Assembly: GCA_947623455.1 (NCBI GenBank)
Contig: OX392529.1
Location: 57,121,186-57,185,185, forward strand
Length of the DNA: 64,000 nucleotides
Direction of reading: 5' to 3'
Source: Mimachlamys varia
Taxonomy: Eukaryota; Mollusca; Bivalvia; Pectinida; Pectinidae
Shown: positions 38,301 through 45,467 of the stretch, one piece after another
How positions within the stretch are numbered: position 1 is the first letter of the stretch
How the letters are laid out: each line of letters opens with the position of its first letter
The notes under the pieces: generated by a model
What the model saw: only the letters and a program-made list of their open reading frames with translations
What the model was told of the DNA's origin: nothing
Databases searched by the model: none
Made by a program: the position numbers and the translations under genes

Positions 38301-41300
38301 TTGTATAGATTGATAGTGAGGTCATTGTATAGATTGATAGTGAGGTCAATGTATAGATTGATAGTGAGGTCATTGTATAGATTGATAGTGAGGTTATTGT
38401 ATAGATTGATAGTGAGGTCAATGTATAGATTGATAGTGAGGTCAATGTATAGATTGATAGTGAGGTCAATGTATAGATTGATAGTGAGGTCAATGTATAG
38501 ATTGATAGTGAGGTCAATGTATAGATTGATAGTGAGGTCAATGTATAGATTGATAGTGAGGTCAATGTATAGATTGATAGTGAGGTCAATGTATAGATTG
38601 ATAGTGAGGTCAATGTATAGATTGATAGTGAGGTCAATGTATAGATTGATAGTGAGGTCAATGTATAGATTGATAGTGAGGTCAATGTATAGATTGATAG
38701 TGAGGTCAATGTATAGATTGATAGTGAGGTCAATGTATGGATTGATAGTGAGGTCATTGTATAGATTGATAGTGAGGTCAATGTATTGATTGATATTGAG
38801 GTCATTGTATTGATTGATAGTGAGGTCAATGTATAGATTGATATTGTCTATTATAAGTGTCTGTTGATAGTGTCTGTGGATAATGTCTGTTGATAAAGAA
38901 ATAGTTTTAAAGCAAATTAATTTGGGAACGACACTCAAGATGTATTTGATTTGGTAAAAGATTCTACTGTAGGAAGTACATGTGACGGTCAACTTATTGT
39001 TGACCTCTGACCTACTACCTTTGACCCTAGTTAGGTAACCCTAACCCCTATTTGGCTGTAGGTAAGTTGTTAACTCCTGATTGTGACACGCTGCACAGAT
39101 CATAACAACACTTTACCACAACTCTTATTTCAAATCTAAGGGATTTATAAAGGTCAAGGACACACAGTCTGGGTGTTTAAGTAATACCAATCTTGATTCT
39201 ATAATGATAAACAGGAAATGTTTTCTGCTAAAGACGATCAACTATTTGGGCTGCAGCGATATATGCAATTACTGTATTTAAAAAATTGGTTCCAAAGGGG
39301 ACGCTTAATAGGATAACAAAACTAGGTTCTCAACAAAAACGTTGTTTTTATAAAGTCCGTTAGTACAAAGTAACTTGACCAGAATGGGTAGAACTCCTGA
39401 TGAGGGACATCACTGTCATCAATTGTGGACAATTTGTACACATATTACCAATTATTGTGGGTGATTTTTCTTGTAAACACTGTGTACAGTGAGGTGTAAT
39501 GTACGATTAAATAGAATAATTTAGTTGTGATCAGTAGGGAGCCGATATAATTCAAATACCTCCATAGAAGAGAGGAGGGTTGTTTATATATGGAGAGGGG
39601 GTGCTAATTACGGGGAATACGGTACCTCACAATACTATGCTGCTTACAATATGTTTCATAATACAAATCTTTATGTTTAAAAGATCAGCTTCCTAATGGC
39701 TGAGTGTACATAGGTTTATCATTGGTTTAAATAGGGAATACTTCCAATTAACTGTAATTCTAGTACTTTTGGGTACACCTTTATTGAAGGATGCAAAAAC
39801 TGTAAGCACACTTTTGAAGGGTTTGATAGAAATTTGATGATGATTAAGTACTGTTTGTGTATTGTGCTTCAAAACAAAACATTTGGATACATTACACATA
39901 CAAAATCGCATTTTAATGCAAGACATTATATTGTTGCAGCCCTACAACCAACAGTTGAATCGTTTTAAACCACCACGAAATTCTACTAAGGGAAATAACT
40001 TTTAATTCTGTGTTTGACCTTCCATGAATTCCTTGACTTCCCGCCTTGTTTCGGTACATTGTCCTTTCTGCACTGTAGGTACTTGACCATCACAAGCTAT
40101 AAGGACACACGTAATCAAATTAGGTGATCTAGCAAATGGAAAATGTGTTTGTATTTCAACATGTTTTAGTTTGTGCTCGTGCAATTTCATTTGCGTCACC
40201 CGTAATGCAAACTGAAAAATCTTTATACAGTGCTTCCTTACTGAAAGTCCTTATTGGGCATTGCTCTTCTGGTCAGAAGGTCAAATATCACCAAAATTAC
40301 TGTTTCTATGAATAAAACTGAAGTTCAAAGAAAGGTTTCTGTAAAATAGCAATAGCCCGAGCTTCTTTGGGCATCTAGGATTCTTGTTTATCTAAAAAGA
40401 AACATTTCTTAACTAAAAAGTGTCCTGTCTCATTACAGTCTGCCTGCTGTTTACCATACAGGCAACACGTCCACTTCTGTGAAATTCTTGTTATGAGAGT
40501 GTAGCTGGTATTAGTTAGATCAGACATAAAACATTGAATAGGTGGCTCCCTCACCTTTCACCAAGGTGCCCGGGTTTGATTCCCCAAACTAATTCTTAGT
40601 CTTGATTGAAGGCATGGAGCATGCTCCTGTGTACATTTTGGTGTGTTGCACAGTTTAGAGTGACCCCGTGACCCCTCCCCGATCCGATAGCCTCCCCTTG
40701 TTATAGTTATGTTAATGTTTGAACACTTCAGAACAAACACTCCCCTCACAAATTCTCAACCTGGTAAAATTTGGTTTTCTTAACGGAACATTTATCATAC
40801 AATTTATCTTCCAAAGTAATATTTATTTTAAAGGTTTATCAGATAAAACAATCTTCTAAAGTAATATTTATTTTAAAAGTTTATCAGATAAAACAATAGA
40901 AGCAAGGCATGTACATTTGTCATTTCATGCTTTATGACATAAAATAAAAGAAATTAAATTACATTTGCATGTGTGATAGGAAAAAATAAACGAATTTAAA
41001 AATCACAATTAGACAAATTATCAAGGCCATTCATTGCTGTTGGGAACAAAAATTAACATTATGCATTGAGTTATTAATTTCAGGATTTTGATGATAAATT
41101 TATTCAGTTTGTTTATAACTTTGTCCTCTATGGAAGTCATTTTTCATTTCACAGGGTTCTAGGATTGAAGACCAGAGAAGTTCCTTACCACAGTCCAACA
41201 TCCCTGCTCCCACAGTGCCCGACGAAGATTTCTTCAGTCTGATCCAGAAGGTACAGTCGTCGCGACTGGAGGAGCAGCGCACCAGTCTGCCAGACAAGCC

Positions 41301-41337
41301 AACGACGGAAACGCAGGGAAAGAAAAAAAAGAAATGA
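12737..41337 (+). CDS. GPSM2: GPSM2/LGN/Pins orthologue, 13 coding exons
   Basis: This gene encodes the adaptor linking cortical G-alpha-i-GDP to NuMA/Mud and dynein, which orients the mitotic spindle. Coding exons are 12737-12957, 15008-15143, 17922-18064, 19744-19867, 21382-21497, 21945-22209, 23816-23922, 26621-26661, 26973-27040, 27451-27567, 31642-31819, 33515-33699 and 41155-41337. All have AG/GT borders and every phase joins, giving 1884 nt (627 aa plus stop). Residues 1 to about 360 are TPRs of the LGN type (repeated LGN, LGD and A-R motifs). Residues 385-407 form the linker with RRHSMENMELMKLTP. Four GoLoco motifs follow, with their arginines at about 474, 527, 575 and 609. Human LGN is slightly longer (about 680 aa) and has about 20 residues before the equivalent of this methionine, so an upstream coding exon is possible. 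The ATG directly follows an acceptor AG. Identification rests on my recall of the LGN protein; no alignment was run. Confidence 0.95.
13880..14637 (+). mobile_element. Fragment of the gctcacctgg/gggcctcttgtt repeat family
   Basis: It lacks the 5' hairpin but has about three ~140-bp internal units (tttcaaggtcacagagatca, aacaacttcttctgaaatac) and the family 3' end (aggtccattgggcctcttgt). It lies in GPSM2 intron 2 (between coding exons 1 and 2). Confidence 0.85.
15008..15143 (+). CDS. GPSM2: GPSM2 coding exon 2 (TPR)
   Basis: The exon runs from a ttcacag acceptor to an aag|gtaagt donor, phase 0. The split Arg codon CG+A joins it to exon 1. It encodes TLGDKVGEAKASGNLGNTLK and the helix ending in AQELGDK, a canonical LGN TPR. 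Confidence 0.95.
15545..17395 (+). repeat. 55-bp (and 49-bp) minisatellite, about 34 copies
   Basis: The unit starts acacacagtaatacatacct, continues tgggtatacgttgatcccag and ends tgttatacaggtaat. Shorter units replace the end with tgttattat. The array is broken by unique sequence at about 17048-17180 and then resumes. It lies in the intron before GPSM2 exon 3. Confidence 0.96.
17922..18064 (+). CDS. GPSM2: GPSM2 coding exon 3 (TPR with loop insertion)
   Basis: The acceptor is ctgttacag and the donor tacga|gtaaga (phase 2). It encodes VSEARALYNLGNVYHAQGK and then GEFPEEVRTCLQKAAEYY. The acidic loop between the two helices matches the long insertion typical of LGN/Pins. If the donor were not used, the in-frame TAA at 18066 would end the protein at once. 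Confidence 0.94.
18183..19470 (+). repeat. 38-bp minisatellite, about 34 copies
   Basis: The unit contains ggggtaaagcattcatagtg and tgaaccaaagtaagaa. Two main variants alternate (aacagggg/aatggggg and ttcata/tttata). It starts 120 bp after the GPSM2 exon 3 donor, and each unit carries donor-like aaagtaagaa and ggggtaaag strings. Confidence 0.97.
19744..19867 (+). CDS. GPSM2: GPSM2 coding exon 4 (TPR)
   Basis: The acceptor is ctcttgcag and the donor cag gag|gttagt, phase 0. The first base completes the split Glu (GA+A). It encodes ANLQIVKDLGDKAAQGRACG, then NLGNTNYLLGNFSEAIQYHQ. Confidence 0.94.
20162..20398 (+). mobile_element. Interspersed repeat (CCCCCGCC-type), short copy
   Basis: It runs from tatacccccgccatgaaatg through a ccgtcccgtccc microsatellite to cacagacatttctagttt. 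It shares both ends with the longer copy at 1209-1798. Confidence 0.75.
20400..20610 (-). mobile_element. Possible tRNA-like SINE, minus strand
   Basis: On the minus strand a B-box-like gggttcgactcctagcag stands about 60 bases after tccgctagggagaatcag. Only one copy exists in the window, so this is tentative. Confidence 0.35.
21382..21497 (+). CDS. GPSM2: GPSM2 coding exon 5 (TPR)
   Basis: The acceptor is ttgtatttcag and the donor tatag|gtatga, phase 2. It encodes RLAIAKEFGDKSAERRAYSN and LGNAHIFLGEFEVAAEQY, one of the most conserved LGN segments. Confidence 0.95.
21945..22209 (+). CDS. GPSM2: GPSM2 coding exon 6 (two TPRs)
   Basis: The acceptor is atattacag and the donor aaagag|gtaaat, phase 0. 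It encodes two TPRs including CYSLGNTFTLLQDYEKAIEY and GEGRACWSLGNAHSSLGN. AG+G gives Arg at the junction with exon 5. Confidence 0.95.
22270..23365 (+). mobile_element. Interspersed repeats with C/G-run ends
   Basis: It contains two related starts: atacctcaacaacaaagtta followed by a G run at 22290, and atgcccccccccccttacca at 22685. The second is followed by two ~155-bp repeats (actactgagaggatgtcaac and ctactgagagtatttcagcg) and ends in a 31-base G run at 23307-23337 and gttctagttt. This is a non-coding repeat of a type common in bivalves. Confidence 0.65.
23816..23922 (+). CDS. GPSM2: GPSM2 coding exon 7 (end of TPR domain)
   Basis: The acceptor is ctgtcctcag and the donor catcag|gtaggt, phase 2. 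It encodes IGDENGQFSAQMNLADLRNV followed by LGINMSS, matching the last TPR helix of LGN. The last 12 exon bases plus the first intron bases are the monomer of the 22-bp array that follows. Reading past the first donor gives AGG TAG, an immediate stop. Confidence 0.92.
23911..24328 (+). repeat. 22-bp array of exon 7 end plus donor site, 19 copies
   Basis: The unit is aggtgtcatcaggtaggtgt plus gc or cc. The first unit includes the last 12 bases of GPSM2 exon 7 and its 5' splice site; 18 more follow directly. Nearly every copy keeps CAG|GTAGGT or CAG|GTAAGT; one has caagtaggt. Any downstream donor would put an in-frame TAG into the mRNA. Confidence 0.97.
24571..24945. mobile_element. Possible hAT-like MITE
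   Basis: The left part has gggcagggcggttttaccgg and ataccgtggtat. The right part has ataccgtggt and ends gtgttacccagctct, which is partly inverted relative to the left end. The flanking duplication is unclear. Confidence 0.35.
24972..25082. mobile_element. Foldback (hairpin) element, about 111 bp
   Basis: The outer arms attcatgctggtatgaa and ttcataccagcatgaat are inverted, and the inner arms ataacatgaag and cttcatgttat are also inverted. Confidence 0.7.
25105..25350 (+). repeat. 38-bp tandem repeat, about 5 copies
   Basis: The unit contains ctcccctcattacgagggag and acttcctcattttgataa. A single related unit occurs far away at 61915-61972, so the array grew inside one copy of a dispersed repeat. 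Confidence 0.85.
26325..26460. repeat. Paired GC-rich palindromic motifs
   Basis: Two related units, ataacccgcgggcaatctga...gcgggttat and tttcccgcgggctatacccc...gcgggtaat, lie in AT-rich surroundings about 80 bp apart. Possibly a small mobile element. Confidence 0.4.
26621..26661 (+). CDS. GPSM2: GPSM2 coding exon 8 (short linker exon)
   Basis: This is a 41-nt microexon-like segment from a tatgttttag acceptor to an atca|gtaagt donor. It reads HDGKLKDETDLAI, with split codons giving Ser at both ends. The sequence is poorly conserved, but the borders and phases (in 2, out 1) fit exactly between exons 7 and 9. Confidence 0.82.
26973..27040 (+). CDS. GPSM2: GPSM2 coding exon 9 (phospho-linker)
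   Basis: The acceptor is ttaccacag and the donor aaaaag|gtttgc, phase 0. It encodes RRPFRRHSMENMELMKLTPD. In vertebrate LGN and fly Pins the serine of RRHSM is the aPKC/Aurora-A site whose phosphorylated form binds the Dlg guanylate-kinase domain; here it is about S393. A second AG four bases downstream (gcag) would shift the frame, so the first AG is chosen. Confidence 0.93.
27115..27258 (+). repeat. About 31-bp tandem repeat, 4-5 copies
   Basis: The unit contains gatgatatatcagtgtttca and gaagacacaag. One copy is shortened. Confidence 0.85.
27451..27567 (+). CDS. GPSM2: GPSM2 coding exon 10 (basic linker)
   Basis: The acceptor is cccttttcag and the donor gataag|gtaaag, phase 0 at both ends. 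It encodes a low-conservation basic stretch that includes RPKVPKFQKAASIASNSELE and RPKLTKDK. Its last 30 bases plus 14 intron bases are the monomer of the following 44-bp array. Reading past the donor adds VKSY and then a TAG stop. Confidence 0.85.
27538..28560 (+). repeat. 44/42-bp array of exon 10 end plus donor site, about 23 copies
   Basis: The unit is the last 30 bases of GPSM2 exon 10 (cacagacccaaactcactaa, agataag) plus 14 intron bases (gtaaagtcatacta). Nearly all copies keep AAG|GTAAAG. A 42-bp variant (gaacagacccaagctcacca) is interspersed. The last units are shortened. Confidence 0.97.
28711..31206 (+). mobile_element. Hairpin-ended bivalve repeat with ~145-bp internal tandem units
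   Basis: The 5' end has a hairpin (gctcacctggcccgaagagc ... caagtgagc), then a GTCC microsatellite (28755-28815), then about 14 units of ~145 bp, and a 3' end gatgcaggcccattgggcct cttgtt. Units carry tgaccttgacc and ttcaaggtcacaggggtca. Three copies of a ~289-bp dimer are seen at about 30136-30990. Overlapping minus-strand frames up to 177 codons are repeat by-products. It lies in GPSM2 intron between exons 10 and 11. Confidence 0.92.
31642..31819 (+). CDS. GPSM2: GPSM2 coding exon 11 (GoLoco 1)
   Basis: The acceptor is accgctacag and the donor gcag|gtaata, phase 1. It encodes DEDSFFDLVSKFQSRRIDDQ then RC, a complete GoLoco motif with the DDQR arginine that contacts G-alpha-bound GDP. A proline/valine-rich spacer follows. 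Confidence 0.95.
32211..32408 (+). repeat. 65-bp tandem repeat, 3 copies
   Basis: The unit contains gatcataggtgtattgtcct and tacacactgagaaatgagag. Confidence 0.92.
33050..33508 (+). repeat. Degenerate ~20-bp pyrimidine-rich array ending at exon 12 acceptor
   Basis: Units of 17-22 bp look like catttctttatcccttaaaa with many changes. The last unit (tttctttatccctaaag) forms the pyrimidine tract of the GPSM2 exon 12 acceptor. Confidence 0.88.
33515..33699 (+). CDS. GPSM2: GPSM2 coding exon 12 (GoLoco 2 and first half of GoLoco 3)
   Basis: It encodes NEEFLDMVAGIQSSRMNDQR (GoLoco 2, with N in place of the usual first D) and ends in DDNFFEMLMRCQ, the first half of GoLoco 3, at cag|gtatgg. Two in-frame acceptors are possible: tcag before 33515, or aaag before 33509, which would add two residues. 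The acceptor lies inside the degenerate tttctttatc repeat array. Confidence 0.93.
34036..35326 (+). mobile_element. Hairpin-ended bivalve repeat, cccaccatc subfamily
   Basis: The 5' hairpin is gcccaccatcatcagatggt gggc, then a gtccgtcgtccg stretch, then six to seven ~155-bp units (each with tgttatcgctatttct, catcttggattttgac, cagccatcttggat), and a 3' end gatggtgggcgccaagatcc ... gggatctcttgt. It lies in the intron splitting GoLoco 3. Confidence 0.9.
35327..36197. other. No recognised feature
   Basis: AT-rich intron sequence; the short minus-strand frame at 35338-35547 has no recognisable product. Confidence 0.4.
36198..36792 (+). mobile_element. Hairpin-ended bivalve repeat, ggtcacctgag subfamily
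   Basis: The 5' hairpin is aggtcacctgagacaaagtc tcaagtgacct, followed by ttccgtctgtcgtgcgtaaa. The 3' end has caggtgaccgctaagaccat tgggcgtcttgtta. There is no internal tandem expansion. Confidence 0.88.
37396..37806 (+). repeat. 74-bp minisatellite, about 5.5 copies
   Basis: The unit contains ttgaccgttagataggacat and cgttagactaggataggact. The unit has two internal ttgaccgttaga half-repeats. Confidence 0.95.
37808..38845 (+). repeat. 24-bp minisatellite, about 43 copies
   Basis: The unit contains gattgatagtgaggtcaatg plus tata. Since 24 is divisible by three and the unit lacks stops in several frames, long frames appear on both strands (352 codons on minus, 167 on plus). They have an 8-residue period and no other features, so I do not call genes. 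Confidence 0.97.
38846..41154. other. Intron sequence, mostly unrecognised
   Basis: It contains a short duplication at about 40810-40900 (ctaaagtaatatttatttta twice). A possible minus/plus tRNA-like fragment lies near 40540-40590 (gcccgggtttgattcccc). Nothing else is identified. Confidence 0.4.
41155..41337 (+). CDS. GPSM2: GPSM2 coding exon 13 (GoLoco 3 end, GoLoco 4, stop)
   Basis: The acceptor is tttcacag. It encodes GSRIEDQRSSLP, completing GoLoco 3 across a 7.4-kb intron, then PDEDFFSLIQKVQSSRLEEQ R (GoLoco 4), and ends in a lysine run before TGA at 41335-41337. Vertebrate LGN also splits the third GoLoco between CQ and GSR in the protein alignment I recall. Confidence 0.96.
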   Translation, partial: GSRIEDQRSSLPQSNIPAPTVPDEDFFSLIQKVQSSRLEEQRTSLPDKPTTETQGKKKKK

Positions 41338-43330
41338 ACGCCAGAGTTGTAGTACTGAATGTTTAACCGTACCAACCGTTGGCTACTTGTACCAAGGTGG
41401 GGGTCTGTTGGAACCTTGCCTTGCAAATGTTGGCTACTTGTACCAAGGGGCGTAACAAAACCAGACTCCAATACATAGGGTGCTTCGTGTAGAATTTTAC
41501 TTGTAAGTGTCAGTAGAGGATTATCGTGAGGGTTGATTCCGATCCACACAACCAGGGATGTGACAATGATTGGCCGTCCGCAGTGTCCACCACAATGGCG
41601 GCCGATATCGCCAGGAGTTTTACCCAGTAACCTGGAGTGGGACACGTCCATCTGGTATATGTTCACACTCTACACATAAATCAAGGGACAAACCGCACTG
41701 GATAGTGGACCAAATTTGCTCAGAATAAATTATATATTTTGGATGATGACAAAGAAATTGGACCACATTTTGTCAAGTTCTAGATGTTCCTCCAGGTCTT
41801 CATTACTATTTTGTGACAATCATTTTAGTGTGCGTTTTTTCTGTGTGCCCTATACAAGCTGTGTAAATCATTGCAGAGTGTAATAAGTCTTTGTTGGAAT
41901 CGCCCTTAAATAAGACATCTGACTATTCAAGCCTCAGTTCTTACTCCATGAGATGCAGATATGCTTTTCTGAACAGATTTCAGAGCGTCGCCATGCAGAT
42001 GTCTTGTATGAAGCATCCCAGCATTGATGAAGATGTTAGTGCGTGTAGGTACGCGGTGAGTGAGGACAACCATCAGGACTAGGATAGGTGCCGAGCACTG
42101 ACCCTAGGCTTTGTTCCAGTACAGCGGGGCATTCACATTTTAAAACTATTCTTGATATTCGTGTGTCTTTATCATAATGTAGAATGCAAAGTCCATGCAT
42201 TTCAAGTAAATTGTTCCATTTCATTGTAAGCTGTGTGGCAGTGTCTTATCGTTTTGTACCAGAGCACATTGATATCAATGTCTTTATTTGCAATCAATCA
42301 TCTTTCCCTTTTAAAAAAATTTCGATCAAGACAAGCATAAAAAGTACAATAGTTTTGCATCTGTTTCTTTCTCAAACATGTACAAGAAATCCAGGCAAAT
42401 ATGAGGTAATGTTTCTGATAAATTTGATAGTTGAAACATTAATTTAGCAAAAAAGCACTTTGGATTATTATCGGAATATACTTATTTTGGGTAGTTCAGT
42501 ACATGGTCATCATTTCATCAATTCATAATTTCACTTCATGCTGGTAAAAACCGGAATTTCAATATATCTATAAATAGAATGCTAAAGAGTTCCACCACGA
42601 CTAGACTGACGACTTGACTGACAAACCTTTTGAGTGAATTAATTAGGAAATCTCCGTTCCCAGGGTTGTGTTGAGAGTATGTTAGGGGGGTGGTAGTGTC
42701 AAGTGGTGATAGATCAAGGGAGGACTGTATTATAAATGGTAGCACAAAATCCTGATCTTTGTATAAGTTTAAAATTGTTCCAGCGTGTTAAAAGTACTAT
42801 AATTTTAAATTAACCTACTGTTACATGCTTCTGCATTACCTATATAAAGTGCCATTCAGTGTTGTTCATACAGTTACACCAACAGAAACAGATTGACTGG
42901 CTTCTGTAAGAATCTCTTTAAGATATTTTTGTCAGACTCTGCTTTTCTTGAGTATCATATAATTATGTATTATCCCTAGGGTAGATCTCTTCAGAAACAA
43001 TTATGAAGATTATTCATTACCATTCAAGCTTATTTTTAGCAATATATATTTAAATTGATTACCATTACATGTAAGATATACCCGGTATCTAAAAACGTAA
43101 TTCTGAACTTTAAATAGATATTTGAAGTGAAATATTGACTAAACCAGAATAAGAAGAATTAATTGGTCTAAGAAAAAAATATGTGTATTTTGTTATTTGA
43201 AATGTCAGCATTATTTTGATATAAGAAGATTGAAATTATTTTAGGCAATATTTTTCTATCATTGGAGAGGTATTATACATATCTGCACTTAACAGAATGA
43301 TATTCAAATAAACATGTATGTATAGCAGAT
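41338..43330 (+). other. GPSM2 3' UTR and candidate poly(A) signals
   Basis: The 3' untranslated region begins after the TGA. AATAAA hexamers occur at 41724-41729 and 43307-43312, so the UTR is either about 0.4 kb or about 2 kb; the sequence does not decide. A short tandem duplication containing ttggctacttgtaccaagg sits just after the stop (about 41381-41450). Confidence 0.45.
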
Positions 43331-44105
43331 TATTTCACGTTAGCACTGACTTTAGAACACTAGAACTTAATCCAGGACAGGTATATTTTTTGTATTCTGA
43401 AAATTTTTCTCGACTTCAGGTAAACAATACAGGTGAGGAAATAGAGAACTGTGTGAAGATGAAACAGGTGTTCCTAGTATTTATAAGGAAACAGATTATA
43501 AAAACCAGATGAACCTTCCGGGGGGGGGGGGGGGGGTGGGATACTCTAGTGTAGGTTTACTCACTCTCTCACGTCACTAGATAAACCTAGCGGGTGGGAT
43601 ACCCTAGTGGAATACAAGATCCTTGGCCTGATTTATCTAATAAAGACTTAAGAAATAAATGCCAAGCAATGCCATATTTTGTTTTGATATCGTTTATGGC
43701 AAATGTTGTCAGAAAAAGGGGATGATTTATATGTGTGTGTATTGTTAAAGCATTGTTGCAAGTAAGAGCAACTACGTTTTGCCTCAATAGCACATTTTTT
43801 ACAAGCATTAAAAAATCTACGTTTCCATGGTAATAAAACTGTTTTGAGTGGGAATATCAATGTTCTGTCTGGTGATTGGTAAAATTGTTCTACTCGGTTA
43901 GTACAAATTGGTTATACGGTTAGCATGCATTTCTGCTTACCATCCCAGCACTAGTTTAACTTTATTCTAGAATTGTTTTAGTACAGGAAATAGTTCTTGG
44001 CCTTAATACCTGGTGTATACATTTGAACGAAGTACAGCTGTTTTCTTCTGTAATACAATGATTATAATTACAAGAAACATAATGTTTTAACCTGCCATAA
44101 TGTTT
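43331..44105. other. No recognised feature
   Basis: Contains a G run at about 43519-43536 followed by two loose copies of gtgggataccctagtg. No gene seen. Confidence 0.4.
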
Positions 44106-44109
44106 TCAC

Positions 44110-44586
44110 AAGTGTACCAACACATTCCTAGGATAAATAAGGTACACCTGTCACAGTGTACCTAAACATTCCTAGGATAAATAGAGTACACCTGTCACAG
44201 TGTACCTAAACATTCCTAGGATAAATAGAGTACACCTGTCACAGTGTACCTAAACATTCCTAGGATAAATAGAGTACACCTGTCATAGTGTACCAACACA
44301 TTATAGGATAAATAAGGTACACCTGTCACAGTGTACCTAAACATTCCTAGGATAAATAAAGTACACCTGTCACAGTGTACCTAAACATTCCTAGGATAAA
44401 TAAGGTACACCTGTCACAGTGTACCTAAACATTCCTAGGATAAATAGAGTACACCTGTCATAGTGTACCTAAACATTCCTAGGATAAATAGAGTACACCT
44501 GTCACAGTGTACCTAAACATTCCTAGGATATAGATAGAGCACTGCTGTCACAGTGTACCTAAACATTCCTAGGATATAGATAGAGC
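44110..44586 (+). repeat. 44-bp minisatellite, about 11 copies
   Basis: The unit contains gtgtacctaaacattcctag and gataaatagagtacacctgt. Its ends gtgtac and gtacac are mutually inverted. Confidence 0.96.
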
Positions 44587-44713
44587 ACTTCACTTGAATT
44601 GTGTATAAACAATATTTCTTTGTCATATTACTATATATGTTACAAGAACAAGCAGCTTTTCTTTGCTACAATATTCAGTTCAATTGTACATGAACTTTGC
44701 CTGTTTAAGTACA

Positions 44714-45467
44714 TACCGTAATTTCTCGCGTATAGTGCGCACTTTTTTAGGGAAAATCGAAAGTGTCAAGAAGGGGGTGCGCACTATACGCAAGAACAAG
44801 CAAAAATCTTGACTTGGTCGCGATCACGTATCGTTAATTTTTCGGATATTTTCAGAATAACCTGAAATATCCTCGCTGTAGTTAACAGTTGATATTTTGT
44901 TAAATAATTCCTGATTTGCATTATCTTTTTACAACCACGGAAAGTTGCAATTATAAAAGCCATAAAATACGATAGGATCTGATAAATAAACTCGAGGAAA
45001 TTAAAGTAGCCTGAACTTTCAGGTCGAGATTGTATTGACGCTACATTATCACAAGGTATATGGTGAAATATACCAAAGAATTAGATCGTTGTTAGCACTC
45101 TGATGTTAAAAATGCCTTTATGCCTTTCTTGTGTAAAATCATACTGGACAATTCAATCCTGACGGTAGAAATGTGTCAAGAACGTTAACGACATAGGAAG
45201 TTCGCCGGTTTGTGTATTGCAAAGAGTGAAGGTTGCGTAATATTAATACCCGGCAGTAACAAACAGAGTCGCAAACAAGCAAGTTGTACTGGTAACAATA
45301 ACAGTTAGAGTTTGGAAAATAAACATTTAGGGACTCAAAACAGTCCATTACATATCTATATTTTCTTTTCAAAGAAAAAATGCTGAAATCACAAGGGGTT
45401 TGTGTTTGTATGTCAAACTAATTTGGCTGTATACGCGAGTGCGCACTATATGCGAGAAATTACGGTA
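44714..45467. mobile_element. 754-bp TIR element with TA ends
   Basis: The left end taccgtaatttctcgcgtat agtgcgcac is repeated inverted at the right end with one mismatch in 29 bases. A TA at each border fits a 2-bp target duplication. Another gtgcgcactatacgc lies inside near 44777. A 77-codon minus frame inside is not recognisable. Probably a non-autonomous DNA transposon. Confidence 0.88.

Noticed and set aside
39020..39055. ccctaaccccta, telomere-like
   Set aside because: Only about two imperfect units; not an array.
41100..41666. 188-codon frame antisense to the last GPSM2 exon
   Set aside because: It overlaps the well-supported GoLoco exon, contains a run of five phenylalanines from the lysine codons, and shows no domain.
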